NCBI GenBank assembly: GCA_964615975.1
Contig: CAZTTH010000015.1
Coordinates: 12,411-76,410 of the forward strand
DNA length: 64,000 bases
Reading direction: 5' to 3'
Source of the DNA: CAZTTH01 sp964615975
GTDB lineage: Bacteria > Verrucomicrobiota > Lentisphaeria > JABSQK01 > JAJFLO01
Shown here: piece after piece, positions 53,372 through 61,826 of the stretch
Layout of the letters: each line of letters begins with the position of its first letter
How positions within the stretch are numbered: position 1 is the first letter of the stretch
Notes under the pieces: generated by a model
Told to the model about the DNA's origin: nothing
What the model saw: the letters and a program-made list of their open reading frames with translations, nothing else
Databases searched by the model: none
Translations under genes and position numbers: made by a program

Positions 53372-54814
53372 TCAGGGCGGCAGTTGCAGATTGTCGCTTG
53401 CGGCATTGATCCAGTAACCGAGATTGGCATTCAGCCGCTCCGGGCTGGCGAGATAGGATTTCCCGTTCCATGACCAGACGGGTTGCCGGATGCCGCTGAT
53501 GCTGGAGAGATTGGTGATGTCGTTGCTGACCCCAGCCAAATTCCAGTTTTGTTTCAGCAATGTACTGGACTGAAATTGATTGCCGCTCAAGGTCAATGAC
53601 GGAAATGAGGCGCTTAGATAAATCCAGCACCCGGTATTCGCCGGCAATGATTCCAGGGTATTCTCCACTAAACGCTGGTTCGCATTATCATAGGTCCAGA
53701 TCTTGCCGATTTTGGCATTGTTTAATTGCACAGCGGCCGCGGTGGAGGTGGAGAGTTTGCCGGGAAATGAAATCAGGTTCCAGCCTTGATGCAGGGTGTA
53801 AACGTGACTCCAGGGTGCTGGTTGTGCCAGGGTTACCGTGAACTGACACGCCCGGGTATTCCCCGCGGCGTCGGTGGCGGTGTAGGTAATGGTGGTGATG
53901 CCAAGATTAAAGCTGACCCCACTGGCGCTGACCGCACCCGATCCGGTGGTTGCTCCCGATAAAATGTAGCCGACACTCACCGAACAGTTGTCAGTAACAT
54001 TGACCGGTCCAATGCCGGTAACGACTGCCGAGGTTTCATTGGCGGCCGTTTCAATTACCATATTAGCTGGACAGGTGATGGAAGGGAGAATGTTGTCCTG
54101 AATCGTGACCGTTGCATTACAGGCGGCGGTGTTGCCGCCGCTATCAGTGACAGTCAGGATGACCTGGTTCTGGCCAAGATTGGCGCAGGTAAAGGTATTG
54201 GGGGAGACTGTCAAGCTTTGGATTTGACAGTTATCGGTTGAGCCGTTATCGACAGATGTGCCAGTAATTGCAGCTTGTCCGTTGCCATCCAAGGGCACTG
54301 TTATGTTCTTACAATTGGTTAATGGTTTGGTGATGTCGGTAATCGTGACTGAGCCGTTTGTGAACGAAGTAGTATCGTTCGTTTCTGGAGTCGTTTTCGC
54401 ATTTATGGTATAGGTTAAACTGCTGACGCCACAACTAAGCCCTTTCATTCTAAACGAAAACAAGATACCGCTACCGCTATTGACACTGTTTCCATCAGGA
54501 TTGAAAAAAGGAAATGTTAATATTCCGGGAGGATTCGTCGACACACCTACTTGGACCAAAGTCCCTTGATTAGCTCGACTAACTGGAATAGTACTCCGAA
54601 TTCTATTCAGGGTATCGTTATATTCCAATAATTGACTGTTGTAATGGATTTGCAGGGTGAACGAACTCAGATTCGGACTCGCGACACTCACTACGATCTC
54701 AACAGTATCGCCTTCCTTGACCGAATAAGACCCCGTTGAAACCGTGGTCAAGGACCAGGAAAAAGGTGCGGTAAGAAAAAAAAAGATAATGATTACTGGA
54801 TTCCAACGGTGCAT
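53372..54814 (-). CDS. Secreted cohesin-like/HYR-domain protein
   Basis: 480 residues from the ATG at 54814. The signal peptide is about residues 1-22. A cohesin-like beta-sandwich follows (TTVSTGSYSVKEGDTVEIVVSVASPNLSSF, LQIHYNSQLLEYNDTLN). Then come two HYR/Ig-like domains (ITKPLTNCKNITVPLDGNGQAAI, ILPSITCPANMVIETAANETSAVVTG, VTDNC, TITYTATDAAGNTRACQFTVTL) and a C-terminal domain with LHQGWNLISFPG and LLKQNWNLAG repeats. It is probably a surface or extracellular adhesin-like protein. Its first domain is nearly the same as that of the gene at 55328, so the two arose by duplication. Confidence 0.83.
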   Translation of the reverse strand: MHRWNPVIIIFFFLTAPFSWSLTTVSTGSYSVKEGDTVEIVVSVASPNLSSFTLQIHYNSQLLEYNDTLNRIRSTIPVSRANQGTLVQVGVSTNPPGILTFPFFNPDGNSVNSGSGILFSFRMKGLSCGVSSLTYTINAKTTPETNDTTSFTNGSVTITDITKPLTNCKNITVPLDGNGQAAITGTSVDNGSTDNCQIQSLTVSPNTFTCANLGQNQVILTVTDSGGNTAACNATVTIQDNILPSITCPANMVIETAANETSAVVTGIGPVNVTDNCSVSVGYILSGATTGSGAVSASGVSFNLGITTITYTATDAAGNTRACQFTVTLAQPAPWSHVYTLHQGWNLISFPGKLSTSTAAAVQLNNAKIGKIWTYDNANQRLVENTLESLPANTGCWIYLSASFPSLTLSGNQFQSSTLLKQNWNLAGVSNDITNLSSISGIRQPVWSWNGKSYLASPERLNANLGYWINAASDNLQLPP

Positions 54815-54993
54815 GGCTGATGATTCGCTGATTCTGTTTGTTTCGCCTATCAATCATCCCATTCGGGATGTCCCGACAGGAATTATACGATAAAAATCCT
54901 CCCACATGGTAGCATCATACCGACTCTCCATCGCAGTGTTGGTTCGCGCGAGACGAAACCAGTGGCGTAAGTCTCATGTCCTGCGCATATGCG

Positions 54994-55149
54994 GCGACGC
55001 AAGTTGGTGTTTTGCGTCGCTTGGAGTCCAGTCCCGCATGGTATGAGTTTAGCGTAGATTTTGCAGCTCTGGCGGAGTTTAGAGTTCATCCTTTTAGGAT
55101 GCTCCTCTCTCAGGCATTATTGCCATTCAGGCTAAAAGCCTGGACTCCA
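54994..55149. repeat. Palindromic, MITE-like structured element
   Basis: A perfect 9-bp hairpin GCGACGCAA/TTGCGTCGC (54994-55002, 55012-55020) is followed by TTGGAGTCCAG (55021-55031). The exact inverse, CTGGACTCCAA, is at 55139-55149, and the match continues outward imperfectly over about 27 bp. Inside are CATCC-TTTTA-GGATG and CAGGC-TAAAA-GCCTG hairpins. Small size, terminal inverted repeats and no coding capacity suggest a non-autonomous mobile element or a structured RNA. It occupies most of the 513-base gap 54815-55327, which has no gene. Confidence 0.55.
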
Positions 55150-55327
55150 ACCGGCGCAAAACCCATACCGACGCAAACACAGGTCCGTCCTGCCGAATGG
55201 CAGGAAATGCTCCGGGCTTGCTTCATAAGTGGACAATTTATAAATGAATAATTTAATCTCAACTCGCTTGTAAACCATAGACAAAATCAAAGACACATGC
55301 TGCTTCCTGCGCATCTCCTGAAATTTA

Positions 55328-55894
55328 TCATCTGGAATTTTGGGGGATCGCTGTCGGACTTTCGCTGTCCGCTGACCCAGCAGGGTTCAGAGAATGCGGT
55401 GGATTATTTTTTATCTCGGTAATGGTCACCGCGCCGGTGGTGAATGAGGTTTCATCAAAGTAATCGGGAGAGGTTTTGGCGATGATTTTATAGGTCAAAC
55501 TGCTGACACCAGAACGCCGCCCTTTCATGGTGAATGAAAACAAGACCCCGTTTCCGCGATTAACTCCGTTGTCCTCCGGATTAAAAAAAGGAAAGGTTAG
55601 AATTCCGGGAGGATTGGTCGATACGCCAACCTGGATCAAAGACTCTGATTTAGCGCGACTCGAAGGAATGGTTCCGCGAATTCGGTTCAGGGTATCGTGG
55701 TATTCTAATAATTGGCTGTCGTAATAAACCTGAAGAACGAGTGAACTCAGATTCGGACTCGCGACACTCACCGCGATCTCAATCGAATCGCCTTCTTTGA
55801 CCGAATATGTCCCGGTTGAAACCGTGGTCAAAGACCAAGTAGAAGTTGACAAGAGAAAAAAAAGACCAAAGATTAAAAAATTATATCGGCGCAT
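55328..55894 (-). CDS. Secreted cohesin-like protein, short paralogue
   Basis: 188 residues. A signal peptide (about 1-21, ending TWS) is followed by the same cohesin-like domain as in the gene at 53372 (LTTVSTGTYSVKEGDSIEIAVSVASPNLSS, GVSTNPPGILTFPFFNPED). It ends in a short Pro/Ser-rich tail (HSLNPAGSADSESPT) with no HYR domains, so it looks like a truncated or simplified copy. It starts six bases after the stop of the gene at 55901, in one operon. No dockerin partner is seen. Confidence 0.8.
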   Translation of the reverse strand: MRRYNFLIFGLFFLLSTSTWSLTTVSTGTYSVKEGDSIEIAVSVASPNLSSLVLQVYYDSQLLEYHDTLNRIRGTIPSSRAKSESLIQVGVSTNPPGILTFPFFNPEDNGVNRGNGVLFSFTMKGRRSGVSSLTYKIIAKTSPDYFDETSFTTGAVTITEIKNNPPHSLNPAGSADSESPTAIPQNSR

Positions 55895-55900
55895 GAATGA

Positions 55901-56656
55901 TTACTCACGGATACTGATTGCACCGCCATTAATCTTATAATTCACTACCTCCCGCCCGATGGCGTTGGTGAAATTAACCCCGGTTTCCGGGCAGATGATT
56001 TGGGTTTGACCTTCGCCTTTCGCCACCATTCGGAATACCGCGACAGTCTGATTGTCGGTCGGGTTAATATTCTTGGCGCCGGGCAAGCCGGCATTGATCA
56101 AAACCATTTTGCCCTTTTGTTGATCGGCATAAAATTCAATCCCCATATGAAAACTTTTCCCGACCGGATGAGCTGTATCCGGCAAACACTCCAACAACTC
56201 AGGATCATAATTCATCAACAGGGTAAAGCTTTCCAGCGCCGGCGCCTGCACCTGCACGGCGACCTCGAACTCATCGCCTTTTCGCACGCGATAATTGCCG
56301 AGATTGACCGCGATCGGTTTCTCCGCATAACGGGCATCTTCGGCAGTGAATTCCACATAGCCTTTTTCCGCCAGGAAATCGGTGATGGTGGGGGGGGATT
56401 TGATTGCGGTGGGCGCGGCCTCGGACTTCTTCGCCGCCAGTGATGGCGCTGGAGTGTCGGCTTCTGGGGCAACCGGTTGGGCGAGGGGGGGCAATTTTTC
56501 TGCTGACGGCGCTGCGGGAGCAACAATTTGAGCCGGTGGAGTGGTGGTTGTTACCGGCGGTTGATCTTTCTCGGTGAGGAGAAAGAAAAGAAAATATCCC
56601 AGACCGCCGAGGATCAGGACAGCGACGCCACTTACTAGGTGTTTTGTATTAGGCAT
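55901..56656 (-). CDS. Membrane-anchored cohesin-domain protein
   Basis: 251 residues. A short cytoplasmic start and one membrane segment (GVAVLILGGLGYFLFFLL) lead to a Pro/Ala-rich linker of about 75 residues, then a C-terminal cohesin-type domain: YRVRKGDEFEVAVQVQAPALESFTLLMNYDPELLECL, INAGLPGAKNINPTDNQTVAVFRMVAKGEGQTQI. Cohesins bind dockerin modules or act as adhesion modules. Being anchored, it may display the downstream secreted cohesin-like proteins or other partners. It is the first gene of the unit 55901-55328. Confidence 0.82.
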   Translation of the reverse strand: MPNTKHLVSGVAVLILGGLGYFLFFLLTEKDQPPVTTTTPPAQIVAPAAPSAEKLPPLAQPVAPEADTPAPSLAAKKSEAAPTAIKSPPTITDFLAEKGYVEFTAEDARYAEKPIAVNLGNYRVRKGDEFEVAVQVQAPALESFTLLMNYDPELLECLPDTAHPVGKSFHMGIEFYADQQKGKMVLINAGLPGAKNINPTDNQTVAVFRMVAKGEGQTQIICPETGVNFTNAIGREVVNYKINGGAISIRE

Positions 56657-56932
56657 GATTTAACGCTCGAATTTAGCAGAGATGATAGATTGATATGGTT
56701 ATCGGGCAATGAATTCACAGGTTATAGTTCTCATCGTCATAAATAGTCAATTTGTGGCAACTGCAGCTTTCGATAATTCGACGGGGTGCAGTCTGCATCC
56801 GTGTCCGAGAAAAAATTGGCGGTTTCCTTTCTCTTCCACCTCCAGGTGGTATCATTGAGTTTCTGTCAGGCAAATAGCGATAAAGAATAAATCGATAAAG
56901 AATAACTGCGAGCACGATTCTTACCAACCTGC

Positions 56933-58306
56933 ATGAGGGCAATATTCGCACTAACTTTCGCCACCATCAAGAGCGCGTCCCGCAACTGGTTTGCTGCCGG
57001 TTTGCTGGTCGTCCTCGGCGGTGTCGTCCTCTGGCTGCCGCGTCATATTATTGGCGATGGCACGGCGGTCGGACATTTGACTTTGTCACTGACCTATTGC
57101 CTTTATTTTGCGGCCACCATCCTTTCCATTACCACAATCTGGCTCAGTTGCCAGGTGATCGGCGCGGACATTTCCGGGCATTACATTCATTTGCTGATGA
57201 GTAAACCCATCTCTGTCTGGCAATATTGGCTGAGCCGCTGGCTTGGGATTGTCATACTGCAGGGAATGTTGCTGGCGCTGGTCAGCGCGTTGATCTATTT
57301 TCAGATCATGCGCCAGATGCGCGCCCAAGCCTTCACCGGCGATGAATTGACAACGATCCAGCAACAAATCCTTACCGCCCGAGAGGTCTTCGCTCCCGAA
57401 CCCGATGAGCCGCCTTTGTCTTCAGCAAACCATGGCATGGAAATGGCAATCAATCCCGCTCCATCACCGCTGCGCCCCGGCGGTACCGCTCACCGCCAAC
57501 CCGATACTGTGACCTCGTCATCGCAGTTGATTTCATCCCATCAGGGAAAGGTGTGGCGATTTGCCCGATTGTCGGTAAACGATCATCCACCGGCATCATT
57601 ATTTCTGCGCTTTTGTCTCTATCGCGATCATCCCGAGGTGCGCGGTCAGTCCGCCACCCGGGGCCTCTGGCGCATTCGTTATCCAGACACTCGCAATTAT
57701 CTCGAAGTTCCAATGCCCGAAGTAATTCCAGGAGTTTTTTATGAAATTAATTTGCCCGCAACCTGTGTTTCACAGAATGGCATGGTTGAAGTTGAATATG
57801 TGAATCATGACCGCGAGGACCGGGCGGTTGTCTTTCAAACGGGCGCGGGCCCGTTCCTGTTGCGACCGGCTACCGGGTTCACGGAGAATTATCTCCGCGC
57901 CTTACTGCCTATCCAGATGCTACTGATGTTTGTGGCGGCAGTCGGATGTACCGCGGGTACGCTGGCCGCGCCGCCCATGGCGATTTTTTTTTCCTGCAGC
58001 TATGTTGTCATTGGTATGCTCATGGTTGTTTATCGCGCCATTTACCCTCAGCTAATGACCGATTTGCCAAACCTGATGGCGGTGTTTCTCCATGCCCTCT
58101 CCCGCTTTCACCAGGTGGTGGAGATGACCACGGTGGCGATCAATCAGTACCTGGAAATCCCGCGTCTGGCGCGGGGGGAATTGATCGCAACCAGCCGCCT
58201 TGTCCATACTGCTATTGATTTGCTTTTAGTCCATGGCGTGCCGATAGCCGTGTTGGGCATGGTCTGCCTGCAGCGTCGGGAACTGGGCGCGGTGGTGCGG
58301 GAATGA
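56933..58306 (+). CDS. ABC-2 type transporter permease-like protein
   Basis: 457 residues. Membrane segments lie at about 15-35, 50-72, 97-122 and then, after a large soluble insert (about 130-325), four more to the C-terminus. The N-terminal features (LLMSKPISVWQYWLSRWLGIVILQGMLLALVSALIYF) are those of ABC-2 permeases of the type that have a periplasmic insert. No ABC ATPase gene is adjacent on this strand; one may lie elsewhere. The next gene, 99 bases on, seems to be a partner. The substrate is unknown. Confidence 0.75.
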   Translation: MRAIFALTFATIKSASRNWFAAGLLVVLGGVVLWLPRHIIGDGTAVGHLTLSLTYCLYFAATILSITTIWLSCQVIGADISGHYIHLLMSKPISVWQYWLSRWLGIVILQGMLLALVSALIYFQIMRQMRAQAFTGDELTTIQQQILTAREVFAPEPDEPPLSSANHGMEMAINPAPSPLRPGGTAHRQPDTVTSSSQLISSHQGKVWRFARLSVNDHPPASLFLRFCLYRDHPEVRGQSATRGLWRIRYPDTRNYLEVPMPEVIPGVFYEINLPATCVSQNGMVEVEYVNHDREDRAVVFQTGAGPFLLRPATGFTENYLRALLPIQMLLMFVAAVGCTAGTLAAPPMAIFFSCSYVVIGMLMVVYRAIYPQLMTDLPNLMAVFLHALSRFHQVVEMTTVAINQYLEIPRLARGELIATSRLVHTAIDLLLVHGVPIAVLGMVCLQRRELGAVVRE

Positions 58307-58405
58307 ATCAATAAACATGGTTGAATTAGCGGGTTAAATTTTCGCTCAATTAAAGTTTTTATCGTTTGTGTTATAGCGTAAACATCGAGGGTAAAAAAAT
58401 TTATC

Positions 58406-59974
58406 ATGGGGAATAAACCAAAACGGTTTCGCGTTATTTGCGGCGCGCTCGTGATCGCCGCGCTGATCTTTCTCGGTGATTGGTTGCAGACCCATCTGCA
58501 AAGATTGGCGGCCGCTCATGGGTTGCGCCAACGCCTGGCCCCGGATGAGCGCATGCCTCCCGGGATTGCCATGACCACGATTGCTCTTGGCGGTTTTCGC
58601 GGGTTGATAGCCGATGCCCTGTTCCTGCGCCTGATCGCTCTGCAGCAACAGGGGAATTATTACGAAATGACCCAACTGGCCTCCTGGATCACCAGGGTGC
58701 AACCTGAATTCACCGGCGCCAGCACCTTCCTGGCCTGGAATATGGCCTACAACCTTTCCAATGCCTGCAACCGCCCAGAAGACCGCTGGCGCTGGGTACT
58801 CAATGGCATCCAGTTACTGCGTGATCAGGCGTTGCTCCATGACCCGGACAATCCGGTATTGTATCGCGAGCTCAGCTGGTTGTATCTGCATAAAATCGGC
58901 GAAGATTGGGATCGCTCAAACCAGTATTATAAAGCGCGGCTGGCGGGCGATATGACAAAAATTCTGGGGGCGGAATTCAGCGGCAATTGGCATGACCTTG
59001 CCCAGGCGGCAGCAAATCGCGACGAGCTAGCCCGCCAGCTTGGTCCCGATTATGACCTGCTCAGCGCGGAATTAAAGAAACAAAAACTCACTTTCTCCGA
59101 CCTGGAGCGCACGTTTCGCACCAGCGGTCACATGGAAAGTGTTTCCGCGATTACGTTCACGCGCTCCGAGAGCCGGGAAAAATTATTGCACCATCTCCGC
59201 CGCTGGGCCTTGATGTCAGAATGGAATCTCGATCCGGCTCTCATCATGGCAGTGAATTCAACTTATGGGGAGATGGATTTTCGCCTGTCCGCCGCGCATG
59301 CCCTGTACTGGGCGCAGCAGGGAAAAAGCGTGGCTCCGGGAGGTCACGACAAGGGATGTGAACACCTGATCTTCGCGGCGCTCAAGCAGGCATTTTTTTC
59401 CGGTAAACTGCGGATTGTTCCGGGGACATCGATGGTTTTCACCGCGCCCAATATTGGGCTTGCCGATGCGGTGCGAACCGCCTATCTGGAGGCGATTGCC
59501 CACCGCGATGATCCGGAGGTGGTTGTCGACGGTTATGAAAATTTCATGATCCAGGCAATTGGAATTCTTTACACCTTTAATCAGCGCGAAACAGCGGAGA
59601 ATTATTTAAGCTTCATGCGCGATTCCCCTTGGTTTGCCAACCACCCGCGTTATCATCAATCCCTGGACGATTTTGTTCTCGACCAGTTGATTGGCGACCA
59701 GCGTCAATTGACTTCTGCACGGCTGGCAGCCATTGTCTCTCATCTGCTTGATAATGCCTGCGGCGCGCTGCTTTTCGCGGATCATGAACGTGCCGCCATT
59801 CTGGAACAATTGGCGCGCCGCGTGTACCGGGAAACATTGGAGATGATAAGCACCAAGGATATCCCCAACCAACCGCCGGTACCCGGATTCGACCATTTGC
59901 GGGAGCAGGCCTGGCAGCGCTTCACTCAGGAATTGCCGGAAGAACTCCGGCATCACGTTCTTTTGCAGCGCTAA
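58406..59974 (+). CDS. Membrane-anchored helical-repeat (TPR-like) protein
   Basis: 522 residues. One N-terminal membrane segment (VICGALVIAALIFLGDWL) is followed by an all-helical region with TPR-like pairs (ADALFLRLIALQQQGNYYEMTQLASWITRVQPEFTGASTFLAWNMAYNLS, RDQALLHDPDNPVLYRELSWLYLHKIGEDW). The region GGFRGLIADALFLRLIALQQQGNYYEM recalls proteins that accompany ABC-2 permeases in some PVC genomes, which is my recollection, not a search. It follows the permease gene and ends three bases before the convergent GT-C gene. Confidence 0.7.
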   Translation: MGNKPKRFRVICGALVIAALIFLGDWLQTHLQRLAAAHGLRQRLAPDERMPPGIAMTTIALGGFRGLIADALFLRLIALQQQGNYYEMTQLASWITRVQPEFTGASTFLAWNMAYNLSNACNRPEDRWRWVLNGIQLLRDQALLHDPDNPVLYRELSWLYLHKIGEDWDRSNQYYKARLAGDMTKILGAEFSGNWHDLAQAAANRDELARQLGPDYDLLSAELKKQKLTFSDLERTFRTSGHMESVSAITFTRSESREKLLHHLRRWALMSEWNLDPALIMAVNSTYGEMDFRLSAAHALYWAQQGKSVAPGGHDKGCEHLIFAALKQAFFSGKLRIVPGTSMVFTAPNIGLADAVRTAYLEAIAHRDDPEVVVDGYENFMIQAIGILYTFNQRETAENYLSFMRDSPWFANHPRYHQSLDDFVLDQLIGDQRQLTSARLAAIVSHLLDNACGALLFADHERAAILEQLARRVYRETLEMISTKDIPNQPPVPGFDHLREQAWQRFTQELPEELRHHVLLQR

Positions 59975-59977
59975 AAC

Positions 59978-61678
59978 CTATGAGCGGAAGACGCGCCACA
60001 ATTTCTGGCGTTGCTGATCATTCTGCTCCTGATAATAGTGCAATAACTGCAGCAATGGCCGGGGCGGTGCATCGGGAGTGTCAGGCTGCGGTTGCTGATC
60101 AAATGAATAATGCTTGCCGGAATTAATCAGCCTGATGATCTCGTCTTTTATCAATGGGATATCGCCGCCATACTGCTTGGTCAACTCATCGATGATGTCC
60201 AATGCCGGCTCTTTTTTTTGTTGCAGGAGCAGTGACAGCGCCAGCGGGACGGCATCGTTGGGATCATGAGATTCCCGATAGAGCTTGCGCAGGTAATGTT
60301 CCGCCCATTCCGGCTGATTAAACATCATGGAACAAACAATGGCATTCCGGTAATCCTGTGGACGAATCTGGCTGGCTTGCGGTTTCATCAACAATAACAA
60401 TAAAACTGCCATACCAACACCAAAAAGAGCCAGATCACCATGCTTCTCGCGCCATAGCCTGATGATGACCATGACTCCGCCTACTCCCAATACAATCATG
60501 GCCGGCAATCCCGGCAGACGGAATCGACCAATGATAAAAAACGCGACAATGCTGGCATAATACACCCAGAAAAAACAGTAGTAGGGCCAGAATTGCTTGA
60601 ATTGCCGCCATAATAAGAGCGATCCCACAATCGTCAAGGCGCCAAGGACCGCAAAGGGAAGCCGGAGAAATTTCAGGATCAGGGATTGTTCGCGAAAGAG
60701 GTAATAATTATCGTTCTGCGGCACCTCACAACTCCACCAGTACCCCAATGCCTTTTTCCATTGATGGCGCCAAAAGACTGCTTGATCAGGCTTCATGAGT
60801 GGTTTATTGGGATAAATAAAATTAAAGACCACGGAATCACGTGAATTTGCGATGCGATAGGTTTCGGCGCCATTGGTTGATAATAAAACGAACTCCTTGG
60901 AATAGCGATTATTTCGGATAACCACCACACCTATTATTATCGCGGCGATAGCCGTCATAACCGCAAGTTGGTTGAGCATGGGTTTGATTGGGATTTGATA
61001 ATTCTGTCGATCGTACCAGAAACCTGCCAGGAAGAAGGGAACGAGCAGCAAAAAATTGGGGCGCACCAGGCAGAGTAAGGCAAATGTCCCGCCGGTAATC
61101 AGCGACCAGAGGATGGTACTCGTGATCCAGCGCTTTAACCATGACCAACGAAATACAGCTTTTACCTGCGCCAACCAGGCGGTGTCATGGCGTAGGTTGC
61201 GCCGCCAGATGGCTACTGAAAAAACTAATATTGAGGCTAACAGCAATTCTAATACAGTGCTGTGAACGATATTGACTGAATACAGCGCCCCGCCATAGCC
61301 AATCAATAATAATCCCGCGATGAAGGCCGCGGTTGTTCCCAACTCAATACCAACTGTCGCCACCATCAGGGTTATACTTATTGCATAACAGACTCCCTGT
61401 GCCAGAAAGAGTTGTAACAGAGATTTGCATGCAACTAGCAACAAGGCGAGGAAATAGGTATACAAAGGGGCTTGATAATGGGGTTCAGGAGGTGGCCAAT
61501 AGCCCTGCCAAAAGCCATGAGCTTTGTAAAGATATCCTTCCATATCAGTACTCGGAAGTAGATTGATATAAATGCCAGGCCACCGATTCAACTCATAACT
61601 GCTAATAGCACATACTGCCAGCGCAAGGATAAAAAGACCGGCCAACGGGGTCAATTTCGATTTCTTCCAATTCCACAT
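59978..61678 (-). CDS. GT-C fold membrane glycosyltransferase-like protein
   Basis: 566 residues with about ten membrane segments. The first periplasmic loop carries an acidic pair in PSTDMEGYLYKAHGFWQGYWPP, as in family GT39/ArnT-like enzymes that use polyprenyl-phosphate sugars. After the membrane part (ends about residue 425) a C-terminal soluble helical region with TPR-like repeats follows (AEHYLRKLYRESHDPNDAVPLALSLLLQQKKEPALDIIDELTKQYGG). It would act on extracytoplasmic glycans or proteins. It is on the same strand as the next upstream gene at 61827, with which it may be co-transcribed. Confidence 0.72.
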   Translation of the reverse strand: MWNWKKSKLTPLAGLFILALAVCAISSYELNRWPGIYINLLPSTDMEGYLYKAHGFWQGYWPPPEPHYQAPLYTYFLALLLVACKSLLQLFLAQGVCYAISITLMVATVGIELGTTAAFIAGLLLIGYGGALYSVNIVHSTVLELLLASILVFSVAIWRRNLRHDTAWLAQVKAVFRWSWLKRWITSTILWSLITGGTFALLCLVRPNFLLLVPFFLAGFWYDRQNYQIPIKPMLNQLAVMTAIAAIIIGVVVIRNNRYSKEFVLLSTNGAETYRIANSRDSVVFNFIYPNKPLMKPDQAVFWRHQWKKALGYWWSCEVPQNDNYYLFREQSLILKFLRLPFAVLGALTIVGSLLLWRQFKQFWPYYCFFWVYYASIVAFFIIGRFRLPGLPAMIVLGVGGVMVIIRLWREKHGDLALFGVGMAVLLLLLMKPQASQIRPQDYRNAIVCSMMFNQPEWAEHYLRKLYRESHDPNDAVPLALSLLLQQKKEPALDIIDELTKQYGGDIPLIKDEIIRLINSGKHYSFDQQPQPDTPDAPPRPLLQLLHYYQEQNDQQRQKLWRVFRS

Positions 61679-61826
61679 CGGTAACTCAACTTAAAAAGTT
61701 TTAGAAATAAGTAAATAATCAGATGATTCCTGCTTTAGCGCTTATTGCCAGGATAATGCGAACTCTGGGGAGAGCAATTAGTGATCATGTCAATCCATAA
61801 CAGCCAACTCACTGCCTGCTTCGCAC

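Noticed and set aside
54976..55251. A 91-codon plus-strand frame over the palindromic element
   Set aside because: It spans the hairpins and inverted repeats, which explain the sequence better; there is no family signature.
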